Of a stretch of DNA of 55,799 nucleotides, positions 49,765 through 55,799 are shown piece by piece. Origin of the DNA: an uncultured Bacillota bacterium (GTDB lineage Bacteria; Bacillota_I; Bacilli_A; Erysipelotrichales; Erysipelotrichaceae). The DNA is taken from positions 1 through 55,799 of the forward strand of contig CALFPO010000074.1 in the NCBI GenBank assembly GCA_937919165.1, given 5' to 3'. Each line of letters opens with the position of its first letter. Positions within the stretch are counted from its first letter, which is position 1. Under the pieces are notes generated by a model, which did no database searches, was not told the DNA's origin, and saw only the letters and a program-made list of their open reading frames with translations. The translations under genes were made by a program, and so were the position numbers.

Positions 49765-51507
49765 CTATAGTCTGATGGTCAGGACATTGAGTCCGAATGT
49801 CGTCTGGTAATTCATTTCCTTGGCGATCTTGCTGACCATCCTGATGCCGATGTTGCTGATAGGATCATCGCCCATATTCAATCTTTCGTTCGGATTGAAA
49901 GGTATGCAGTTGTCGCGGAAACGGATGTTGACATCTCCATTCTCGATATAGGCAAACACATCCACCGTGTTCTCCTTCTTGTCCTTGATGAAGCCGTGCT
50001 CGACGATGTTCCCCGCCATCTCCTCCGCACACAGCGATGCGAAGTACGATCTGCGCTTGTCGATGCCATTGCTCTTGCAGAGCTCATCGATGTCCTTAGA
50101 GATGCCGATGACTTCTTCAATGGTCTTGATGGACTTGACATACCTGACGCCAGGAGAGAAGTCCTTAGGCATATCGAGAATATCTTCAAGGGAGTTGGCT
50201 ACACCCTTCTTCTTGATGCACAGATAGACATACATAAGCGCAACCGTAATCACTTCAGCCAGGAAGTAGCACAGCCAGATGCCGGTGATGCCGATGAATT
50301 TCGGCAAGATGATTATGCATGCCACAGGAACGATGAAGGCCGTAATGATGTTGAAGACATTGGCCAATGTCACCTTGCCTTGCGCACAGTATGAATTGGT
50401 CAAGACAACATACACCATGTTGATAGGCATACTCCAGGAGTAGTAGCGCAGTAGGTCAGTGAATAATCCCACTACCTCGCCCTCAGCTCCAAACAGCAGG
50501 CCAATCTTTGTGCCGAATATATAGATGATGATCATCTTGGCAAAGCCGATTGCCACACCGAAGGTGATGGCGAATCTTGCCAGGTTCTTGAAGGACTTTG
50601 AATCTCTTTCGCCCACAAATACGCTTGCCAGCATCAGTGCCGTCGAAGCGACCGCAATGTTGAAGGTATCGAAGAAACCTCCGCATGAGCCAAGGATCGC
50701 CAAGGCATTCACGGCAGGAGCACCTCCAACCTTCAAAGCATATATGTTGATGATCAGGTTTCTGATCGAGTAAAGCAATGATACAAGTGCACTTGGACAG
50801 CCATATTTGAGAATGCTGCCCGTCATAGAGAAAGCGATATCCTTCTTGAAATGCACCAGGCCCTTATTGAAACGGAAATAGATGATTATCAGGATCAAGG
50901 TTGCATAGTAGCTAAGCGATGTCGAAAGTCCAACCCCGAATATTCCGCCATGGGTTACCTTGACATTGAGCAGTCCGAACAGGCAGTTGAAGCCAGCCAA
51001 GGCAATGGTAGACAGCAGCGAGAAATTCGATCTGTTGCACATCTGCAGGAAAGTCATAAGACATGGCACCAGCAGCAAAGGTATGATGCCTATGGCAAGA
51101 CCTCTGATGTATAGTGCCGTATCGGCTGTCGTGCTGCCGCTTGCGCCGCATAGAAGCGCTATCGGATTCGCGAAGACAAACGATGCAATGCTAAGCAATG
51201 TTCCAGATGCCACAAGCAGCACCATAGACAAAGAGAAGACCTTATCCACCTTCTCTGAATCCCCTCTTCCCATATACTGTCCGCAAAGGATTCCAGCTCC
51301 GCCATAGACGACTGTCGACAATGTTCCATATATCGTCGTCAAAGGATTGACGAAGCCTAGGGCCACCATGGCCTCGCTTGATAGGTGGTTGCCGGTAATT
51401 AGTCCGTTGACCAGTCCCGACAGATAGCCTGTAAGCGTCGAAAAGGCCTGGGCTGGGAACAGCCTCAGATATAGTTCTCTGACATTGTTGATTGATTTGT
51501 CTTTCAT
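49765..51507 (-). CDS. MATE-type transporter fused to an RsbW-like ATPase domain
   Basis: 580 residues. The first 450 form a complete 12-helix MATE antiporter (LVNGLITGNHLSSEAMVALG, then VVYGGAGILCGQYMGRGD near residues 30-80; a second bundle from about 230). The last 130 form a GHKL ATP-binding domain of the anti-sigma-factor type (HATPase_c_2). It has an N-box EEMAGNIVEHGF (about 492-503), a G1 box RDNCIPFNP (about 530) and a G2 box NIGIRMV (about 552). Such domains in RsbW/SpoIIAB act as kinases and anti-sigma factors. TATAAT lies exactly 6 nt before the ATG, with no Shine-Dalgarno sequence. Immediately downstream is a degenerate Hpt-like protein. Confidence 0.88.
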   Translation of the reverse strand: MKDKSINNVRELYLRLFPAQAFSTLTGYLSGLVNGLITGNHLSSEAMVALGFVNPLTTIYGTLSTVVYGGAGILCGQYMGRGDSEKVDKVFSLSMVLLVASGTLLSIASFVFANPIALLCGASGSTTADTALYIRGLAIGIIPLLLVPCLMTFLQMCNRSNFSLLSTIALAGFNCLFGLLNVKVTHGGIFGVGLSTSLSYYATLILIIIYFRFNKGLVHFKKDIAFSMTGSILKYGCPSALVSLLYSIRNLIINIYALKVGGAPAVNALAILGSCGGFFDTFNIAVASTALMLASVFVGERDSKSFKNLARFAITFGVAIGFAKMIIIYIFGTKIGLLFGAEGEVVGLFTDLLRYYSWSMPINMVYVVLTNSYCAQGKVTLANVFNIITAFIVPVACIIILPKFIGITGIWLCYFLAEVITVALMYVYLCIKKKGVANSLEDILDMPKDFSPGVRYVKSIKTIEEVIGISKDIDELCKSNGIDKRRSYFASLCAEEMAGNIVEHGFIKDKKENTVDVFAYIENGDVNIRFRDNCIPFNPNERLNMGDDPISNIGIRMVSKIAKEMNYQTTFGLNVLTIRL

Positions 51508-51513
51508 ATAACC

Positions 51514-51519
51514 ATTATA
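51514..51519 (-). promoter_or_regulatory. -10 element 6 nt before the MATE-ATPase start codon
   Basis: TATAAT on the minus strand, 6 nt before the ATG, so a transcript starting 7 nt after the hexamer would begin at the start codon. No clear -35 element is visible in the end of the PAP2 gene. Confidence 0.5.
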
Positions 51520-51521
51520 TA

Positions 51522-52025
51522 TTAGATATGCTTCGTAAGAAGATAGACAAGTGATGCCACTAGCGCTCCTAGCAATGCACCAAACAATACATCAGTAAGG
51601 AAATGCACAAACAGATACATTCTGCTGAAGCACACAACAATTGCCACAACAATAAACAGCGATCCAAAGCCCTTATGCCTATAGAAGATGGACATCGCTG
51701 AAGCAAAAGACAAAGCGCTATGCACGGATGGGCATGAGTAGCTTGTAGGTCTGCTTATCAATAAGGCAACCGTCTCATCAATGTGACATGGTCTAGGTCT
51801 AGCGATCATATCCTTCAGGATGCCATCGCCGATATAGTAGCTGATGATATATGAAGAAAGCACACAAAGTCCTGCCTTTCTTGTCTTAGGAATAATAAGC
51901 AGGACCATGCCCAGGATTACCCAGAGTTCTCCCTTAGATCCTACGATGTTGCTGAAGGCCACAAAGAAGTTATCCAAGCCAGGATTCCTTAATGACTGTA
52001 TCCAATACATGATATTCATTTCCAT
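51522..52025 (-). CDS. PAP2-family membrane phosphatase
   Basis: 167 residues with five to six membrane helices. The three PAP2 motifs are present: KDMIARPRP (KxxxxxxRP, about 71-79), CPSVHSA (PSGH-type, His as general acid; about 97-103), and SRMYLFVHFLTD (SRxxxxxHxxxD, about 133-144). Members dephosphorylate phosphatidic acid, undecaprenyl pyrophosphate or similar lipid phosphates at the membrane. RBS GGAGG lies 7 nt before the ATG. It lies between a CDP-alcohol phosphatidyltransferase gene and the MATE fusion. Confidence 0.9.
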   Translation of the reverse strand: MEMNIMYWIQSLRNPGLDNFFVAFSNIVGSKGELWVILGMVLLIIPKTRKAGLCVLSSYIISYYIGDGILKDMIARPRPCHIDETVALLISRPTSYSCPSVHSALSFASAMSIFYRHKGFGSLFIVVAIVVCFSRMYLFVHFLTDVLFGALLGALVASLVYLLTKHI

Positions 52026-52051
52026 AAAAACGCCTCCTATCTGTTATGCAA

Positions 52052-52073
52052 AGACGGATCATCAGATCCGTCT
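52052..52073 (-). terminator. Terminator of the CDP-alcohol phosphatidyltransferase gene
   Basis: AGACGGATC (52052-52060), loop ATCA, GATCCGTCT (52065-52073), directly after the stop codon at 52076. The U-tract on the minus strand is short (TTTG). Confidence 0.6.
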
Positions 52074-52075
52074 CA

Positions 52076-52594
52076 TCATCTTTTCATATCTCTTTTGACT
52101 GTCGGATATATGTCCACAACCGCTGCCGCCAAAGCTATAGCCTCCACCAGGAAACTATATCTCACAAAGATGCCAGGTACATACTTTATCACCAGCGGCA
52201 ATAGGAACATCGCCGTTCCCGTTGCCTTGTTGAGAATGTTGTGGGTACTGTAGAACTCCCTCCTACTGACTGCTATATAGACGTAGTTTGCCAATCTAAC
52301 GATAAAGATGAACCAGATCATGACCCAGCCAAATGTCGGAAGATACATCTTCAGGTGTGGCCAGATCTTGATCATCATGACGGTGTAGAACAGCAGATCG
52401 CAAGCGCCGTCCAGCTTGGAACCGAACTTGCTTGTTGTCTTGGTTTTACGGGCTATGAAGCCATCTGCAACATCAGAAAGTCCACAATACAGATGCACAT
52501 ATGCAAACGCCGTCGATTGAAACGGCACAAACAGCATGATCAATGAGAATATGCCTCTTGATGCCGTTATGATGTTTGCCAAATTCTTTTTCAT
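52076..52594 (-). CDS. CDP-alcohol phosphatidyltransferase
   Basis: 172 residues, about five to six helices. The catalytic signature D-x2-D-G-x2-A-R-x8-G-x3-D-x3-D is complete (DVADGFIARK, then KFGSKLDGACD; about 41-66). The enzyme transfers a phosphoalcohol from a CDP-linked lipid, most likely PgsA-like phosphatidylglycerolphosphate synthesis or a cardiolipin-synthase-like reaction. At 172 residues it is slightly short for PgsA. There is no Shine-Dalgarno sequence, and TATAAT lies 8 nt before the ATG. Confidence 0.88.
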   Translation of the reverse strand: MKKNLANIITASRGIFSLIMLFVPFQSTAFAYVHLYCGLSDVADGFIARKTKTTSKFGSKLDGACDLLFYTVMMIKIWPHLKMYLPTFGWVMIWFIFIVRLANYVYIAVSRREFYSTHNILNKATGTAMFLLPLVIKYVPGIFVRYSFLVEAIALAAAVVDIYPTVKRDMKR

Positions 52595-52602
52595 ATATTT
52601 CT

Positions 52603-52608
52603 ATTATA
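52603..52608 (-). promoter_or_regulatory. -10 element 8 nt before the phosphatidyltransferase start
   Basis: TATAAT on the minus strand, 8 nt before the ATG, with no SD between. Confidence 0.5.
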
Positions 52609-52646
52609 TCTCTTCATGTAATCAAGGGGTCCAATGGGCTGTCCCA

Positions 52647-54455
52647 TCAAACTATTGTCCCCTTTTCGGTCACTATAGCATCCATCCTGATATCGCTATC
52701 CTTTGCGAATATCTTGTCAGCTCTCTGGCATGCGAATCCCACACCGATGATGTCACACTTCTTATCTAGTTTCTTGAGATAGCGGTCATAGTATCCCATG
52801 CCCATTCCTAGACGATTCTTGTCTTCATCAAAAGCTACCAATGGACATATGACAAGATCGATATCTTTGGATTCCATGATATAGCTATTCTTTATATCTG
52901 GCTCATCTATGCCATACCTGTTCTTGATGAAATCTCCCTTAGGAACGGCTGCCATCATCTCACAATCCTCAAGACATATAGGGTAGGCAAAGACCTTATC
53001 CTTATCATTCGCAATGGATGAGAGGTCTACCTCACCATCATTTGCGCTGTATATGAGAATGTTCTTGGCTTTCTGATATTCCTTGCTGGAACGTATCGCT
53101 TCAACAATCTTCTTCGAATAGGACTTTCTGGTCCTTTCGCTCATATTGTTTCTTTTTCCGCGTTTAAGTTTTCTTAGATATCCTGCATATGCTTCAGGGA
53201 ACTTCTCTTCGATATAGCCAGCCAGATACAGCGATCCAAAAGCCAATACTGCTCCATCTTCACCGGCAGCATCCAAAGCCATCCTGATGCCTTCTTCAGT
53301 AGATTCGCAAGCTCTGGACTTCTGTCCCTTTTCTTCAAGAACCTTCGCCAGTTCATTAGCGGTAAGCGCTCTTGGTGAGACAGGCGTCAGGGTAACGAAT
53401 TCCTTGGCGAAAGGGATCATCATATCCATGACGCTTTCATAGTCCTTGTCCTTCAGCATGCCGCATAGAACGACCGCCTTCTTCTTGCCCAAGATGGCAG
53501 GAAGCGATTCTGCCAATGCAGCTGCGCATTGAGGATTATGGGCCCCATCCAGCACAAACAATGGCTCTCTTGTCAGAATCGAAAGTCTGGCATCCCAGCC
53601 AGCATTCATGAAGCCGTTGCGGATATTCTTTGAGCTTATCTTGTATCCTTTTCCGTTCAGTACCTTTATTGCCTCAATCACCGTTGCGGCATTGCAGAAC
53701 TGATGTTTGCCCAGAAGATTGAGCTTCAGATTCTTATATTTTCCATAGCTGAAGCATTGCCTATCGATGCCTTCCGAGATGATATCTATCTTGGAGAAAT
53801 CAGCTATCTTCAATCTTGCGTTTCTTTGTTTCGCTGCTTCCCTGAACACATCAAGCACTTCCTTGCAGTTGTCATAGGCTACCACGTCGCTGTCTTCCTT
53901 GATGATGCCGGCCTTCTCATAGGCGATCTTCTCCAGAGTATCACCTAAGATCTGGGTATGCTCAAGGCCGATGTTCATGATGATCTCAAGGTCAGGCTTG
54001 GCGATGACGTTGGTGGCATCAAGCCTTCCTCCCAATCCAACCTCCATGATGGCCACATCAACCTTCATCTTCTTGAAGTAGACAAAGCACATCGCTGTTA
54101 ATATCTCGAATTCGGTTGGTCTATCCTTCATTCTGCTTGTGGCTTTCTTGACCATTTCGGCAGCCTCGCAGAAATCCTCTTCGCTAATCATCTTGTCATC
54201 GATGATGAAACGTTCCTCATAGTCGATAAGATGAGGTGATGTATACATTCCAACCTTATAGCCGGCATCCATCAGTATGGACTTCAGGCTTGCGCAGCAT
54301 GATCCCTTGCCGTTGGTTCCGGCTACATGGATGGTATGGATATCATTCTGGGGATTGCCCAGCTTGTCCATGATCTTGCGCATGCGCTCAAGACCTAACG
54401 AAGATCCCTTCCAGTCGGTGCTGGTGACAAATTCCATCGCTTCGATCTTGTTCAT
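52647..54455 (-). CDS. folC: Fusion of folylpolyglutamate synthase and 5-formyl-THF cyclo-ligase
   Basis: 602 residues in one frame. Residues 1 to about 425 are FolC (Mur-ligase-like): P-loop HVAGTNGKGS (43-52), YTSPHLIDYEERF, DVAIMEVGLGGRLDATN and VLDGAHNPQCAAAL. It adds glutamates to folates. From about 430 to the end is 5-formyltetrahydrofolate cyclo-ligase (MTHFS/YgfA): a basic start (RGKRNNMSERTRKS), SANDGEVDL, the GMGMGYYDRYL motif (about 553-563), and GVGFACQR. It salvages 5-formyl-THF to methenyl-THF. The start ATG overlaps the folT stop (ATGA), so both are under the THF riboswitch. Confidence 0.93.
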   Translation of the reverse strand: MNKIEAMEFVTSTDWKGSSLGLERMRKIMDKLGNPQNDIHTIHVAGTNGKGSCCASLKSILMDAGYKVGMYTSPHLIDYEERFIIDDKMISEEDFCEAAEMVKKATSRMKDRPTEFEILTAMCFVYFKKMKVDVAIMEVGLGGRLDATNVIAKPDLEIIMNIGLEHTQILGDTLEKIAYEKAGIIKEDSDVVAYDNCKEVLDVFREAAKQRNARLKIADFSKIDIISEGIDRQCFSYGKYKNLKLNLLGKHQFCNAATVIEAIKVLNGKGYKISSKNIRNGFMNAGWDARLSILTREPLFVLDGAHNPQCAAALAESLPAILGKKKAVVLCGMLKDKDYESVMDMMIPFAKEFVTLTPVSPRALTANELAKVLEEKGQKSRACESTEEGIRMALDAAGEDGAVLAFGSLYLAGYIEEKFPEAYAGYLRKLKRGKRNNMSERTRKSYSKKIVEAIRSSKEYQKAKNILIYSANDGEVDLSSIANDKDKVFAYPICLEDCEMMAAVPKGDFIKNRYGIDEPDIKNSYIMESKDIDLVICPLVAFDEDKNRLGMGMGYYDRYLKKLDKKCDIIGVGFACQRADKIFAKDSDIRMDAIVTEKGTIV

Positions 54456-54961
54456 TTCAGGTTGAACCTTCTTTCAAATGCCGGCATATATCTGCCTAAT
54501 AGCTTTATCGTGAAGAACTCGACAATCGTCAAGATGATTGCCTGAACTATGCGGGTAACAAACAGTCCCTTGAAGCTTGCGTTATATAGCACATGGATCC
54601 AATAGGTATTCAAAAACAGACTCAAGATCTCCTGCGAGATGAAAGTCGCGATAAGCACATTCTTTGTCTCTGTATTTCCTTTAAGCAGGATGCCATACAT
54701 CATGCCTGTAAGCGCAGCTGTCAATGTAAAGCCTGGGAAGTATTCGCCGATCGGAAACAGCAGGGCTCCTATAAGATCACCTAGAGCTCCCGTAATTGCC
54801 CCATAGATTGGTCCTAGCAGATAGGCTACCGCAAAGACGGTAACGAAGGTGAAGCCTATCTTGATGTTCCAAGCATTGATGGAAAGGAAACGCGACAGCA
54901 CAACGTTGAGCGCAACCATGAGCGATACGACCGTAAGCTTTTTTGTATCAATCTTTTTCAT
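54452..54961 (-). CDS. folT: Folate ECF transporter S-component
   Basis: 169 residues from ATG 54959-54961 (MKKIDTKKLTVVSLMVALNVVLSRF). The open frame continues upstream through the riboswitch, but GGAGG lies 4 nt before this ATG. Six membrane helices. Typical FolT features are the SLMVALNVVLSRFLSI start, AYLLGPIYGAITGALGDLIGALLFP (about 51-75), FPGFTLTAALTGMMYG and the C-terminal LGRYMPAFERRF. It binds folates at the membrane and works with the shared EcfAA'T module (not in the window). A THF riboswitch precedes it and folC-MTHFS follows with a 4-nt overlap, which supports folate as substrate. Confidence 0.92.
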   Translation of the reverse strand: MKKIDTKKLTVVSLMVALNVVLSRFLSINAWNIKIGFTFVTVFAVAYLLGPIYGAITGALGDLIGALLFPIGEYFPGFTLTAALTGMMYGILLKGNTETKNVLIATFISQEILSLFLNTYWIHVLYNASFKGLFVTRIVQAIILTIVEFFTIKLLGRYMPAFERRFNLK

Positions 54962-54965
54962 GCTA

Positions 54966-55049
54966 CCTCCAGTGAACGCAGAGCAACAACGCGACCTGGT
55001 CTTCGTCCAACGACAACGTTCCATCCGTTGGCACTTAACGCATTGCTCT
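54966..55049 (-). ncRNA. Tetrahydrofolate (THF) riboswitch upstream of folT
   Basis: On the minus strand the leader has the class-typical GCGTTAAGTG box (about 55041-55032) and P1 arms AGAGCAA (55043-55049) and TTGCTCT (54980-54986). A stem CCAACG/CGTTGG encloses the loop with GGATGGAACG, followed by ACGAAG. The folT RBS (GGAGG, 54966-54970) is 9 nt past P1. This matches the folT/THF-I riboswitch (RF01831) in sequence and gene context. With the RBS so close and no terminator, control of translation initiation is most likely. Confidence 0.88.
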
Positions 55050-55066
55050 TACTCTGAATCATATAT

Positions 55067-55072
55067 ATTATA
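55067..55072 (-). promoter_or_regulatory. -10 element of the riboswitch-folT-folC operon
   Basis: TATAAT on the minus strand about 18 nt before the P1 stem. TTGTTA lies 15 bp upstream as a weak -35. The divergent fhs gene has TAAAAT near 55113-55118 on the plus strand. Confidence 0.5.
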
Positions 55073-55147
55073 GAACAAGTGAATCATTAACAAATACCAT
55101 CGCAAATAAAGTAAAATGGTAATAACGAATTTAACGAGGTGATACAT

Positions 55148-55799
55148 ATGACAGATATTGAGATAGCTCAGGCCTGTAAGAAAGAAAAGATAACTGAAAT
55201 CGCCAAGAAAGTCGATATTCCTGAAGAATATATCGAACTTTATGGCAACTACAAAGCCAAGATCGACTACAGAATGCTCAAGCAGTATGAAGGCAAGAAG
55301 GATGGAAAGCTGATCCTTGTGACAGCCATAAATCCTACTCCTGCCGGCGAAGGAAAGACCACCACAACCATCGGTCTGGCGGATGGACTAAGAAAGATCG
55401 GCAAGAAATCAGTCGTTGCGCTCAGAGAGCCGTCGCTTGGTCCTGTGTTTGGCGTTAAAGGTGGTGCTGCCGGAGGCGGATATGCCCAGGTAGTTCCTAT
55501 GGAAGACATCAACCTTCATTTCACCGGCGACTTCCATGCGATCGGCGCTGCCAACAACCTCCTGGCTGCTATGTTGGACAACCATATCCAGCAAGGCAAT
55601 TCCCTCAATATCGATCCTCGCAGAATAACCTGGAGAAGAGCGGTCGACATGAATGACCGTCAGCTGCGCAACATCGTCGATGGCCTTGGCGGCAAAGCCA
55701 ACGGCACTCCAAGAGAAGATGGCTTCGACATCACAGTAGCTTCTGAAATCATGGCCATCCTGTGCCTTGCCAGCGACATCAGAGATCTCAAGGAAAGAC
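55148..55799 (+). CDS. fhs: Formate-tetrahydrofolate ligase, N-terminal part (runs off the window)
   Basis: The gene starts at ATG 55148-55150 after GAGGTG and is open to the window edge, giving about 217 residues of a protein normally near 556. It makes 10-formyl-THF from formate, THF and ATP. Seen: the P-loop PTPAGEGKTTT (about 60-70), EPSLGPVFGVKGGAAGGGYA (about 93-112), the HFTGDFHAIGAANN box and DMNDRQLR. It is divergent from the riboswitch-controlled folT-folC operon, so the cluster brings folate uptake, polyglutamylation, formyl-folate salvage and formate assimilation together. Confidence 0.95.
   Translation, partial: MTDIEIAQACKKEKITEIAKKVDIPEEYIELYGNYKAKIDYRMLKQYEGKKDGKLILVTAINPTPAGEGKTTTTIGLADGLRKIGKKSVVALREPSLGPVFGVKGGAAGGGYAQVVPMEDINLHFTGDFHAIGAANNLLAAMLDNHIQQGNSLNIDPRRITWRRAVDMNDRQLRNIVDGLGGKANGTPREDGFDITVASEIMAILCLASDIRDLKER

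Noticed and set aside
54962..55024. Upstream extension of folT (MERCRW...)
   Set aside because: This stretch is the THF riboswitch; the RBS GGAGG and the FolT family start both point to ATG 54959-54961.

Overview
The window is from a low-to-moderate-GC Gram-positive bacterium, most likely a gut or oral Firmicute close to Erysipelotrichales. Support for this comes from the standard code with TGA used as a stop, AGGAGG-type ribosome binding sites, TATAAT-type promoters, ECF S-components, a THF riboswitch, GG-leader and CnaB/InlB-type surface proteins, and Gram-positive type IV pilus genes without a secretin. The order-level assignment is inference. No rRNA, tRNA, CRISPR array, insertion sequence or prophage was seen.

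Layout. 1-4.2 kb: a minus-strand operon (MBL hydrolase, PHP phosphatase, argS, ECF S-component) and a short divergent-type peptide deformylase. 4.2-6.4 kb: a PHP phosphoesterase convergent with a two-helix membrane protein. 6.5-11.1 kb: a secreted VWA plus CnaB adhesin. 11.4-30.3 kb: a type IV pilus locus on the minus strand in the order pilB, pilC, pilE, pilD, pilM, pilN, pilO, three small pilin-like genes, then a giant modular pilin of about 3,650 residues. The giant gene is now split by an in-frame TAA and a nearby frameshift. 30.4-37.5 kb: metabolic genes (methionine gamma-lyase family, MDR dehydrogenase, a double HAD phosphatase, cutC, nagA) with a frameshifted XRE-type regulator. 37.6-41 kb: a small GG-leader peptide gene and a second large secreted protein. 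41-49.4 kb: tex, adenosine deaminase, a Gfo/Idh/MocA oxidoreductase, a DUF937 protein, a tyrosine phosphatase, a YhhN protein and mnmG. 49.4-52.6 kb: a pseudo-Hpt protein, a MATE transporter fused to an RsbW-like ATPase domain, a PAP2 phosphatase and a CDP-alcohol phosphatidyltransferase. 52.6-55.8 kb: a folate/one-carbon cluster with a FolC-MTHFS fusion, folT under a THF riboswitch, and divergent fhs, which runs off the window.

How the parts work together. The pilus locus has assembly ATPase, platform protein, prepilin peptidase, PilMNO alignment proteins, major pilin and minor pilins, but no PilT. Its last gene carries the type III prepilin signal on a huge adhesin body (GLUG beta-helix blocks, InlB-type repeats, tyrosine-rich repeats), and the VWA/CnaB adhesin follows it. 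I read this as an adhesive pilus system. The two large signal-peptide proteins share an unusual extreme C-terminus (P-Y-x-x-P-N-T-G-[LV]-K-stop) with no membrane anchor. Several genes have a TATAAT hexamer 4-8 nt before an ATG with no Shine-Dalgarno sequence, suggesting leaderless transcripts. Two convergent gene pairs carry one gene's terminator inside the other gene's coding sequence.
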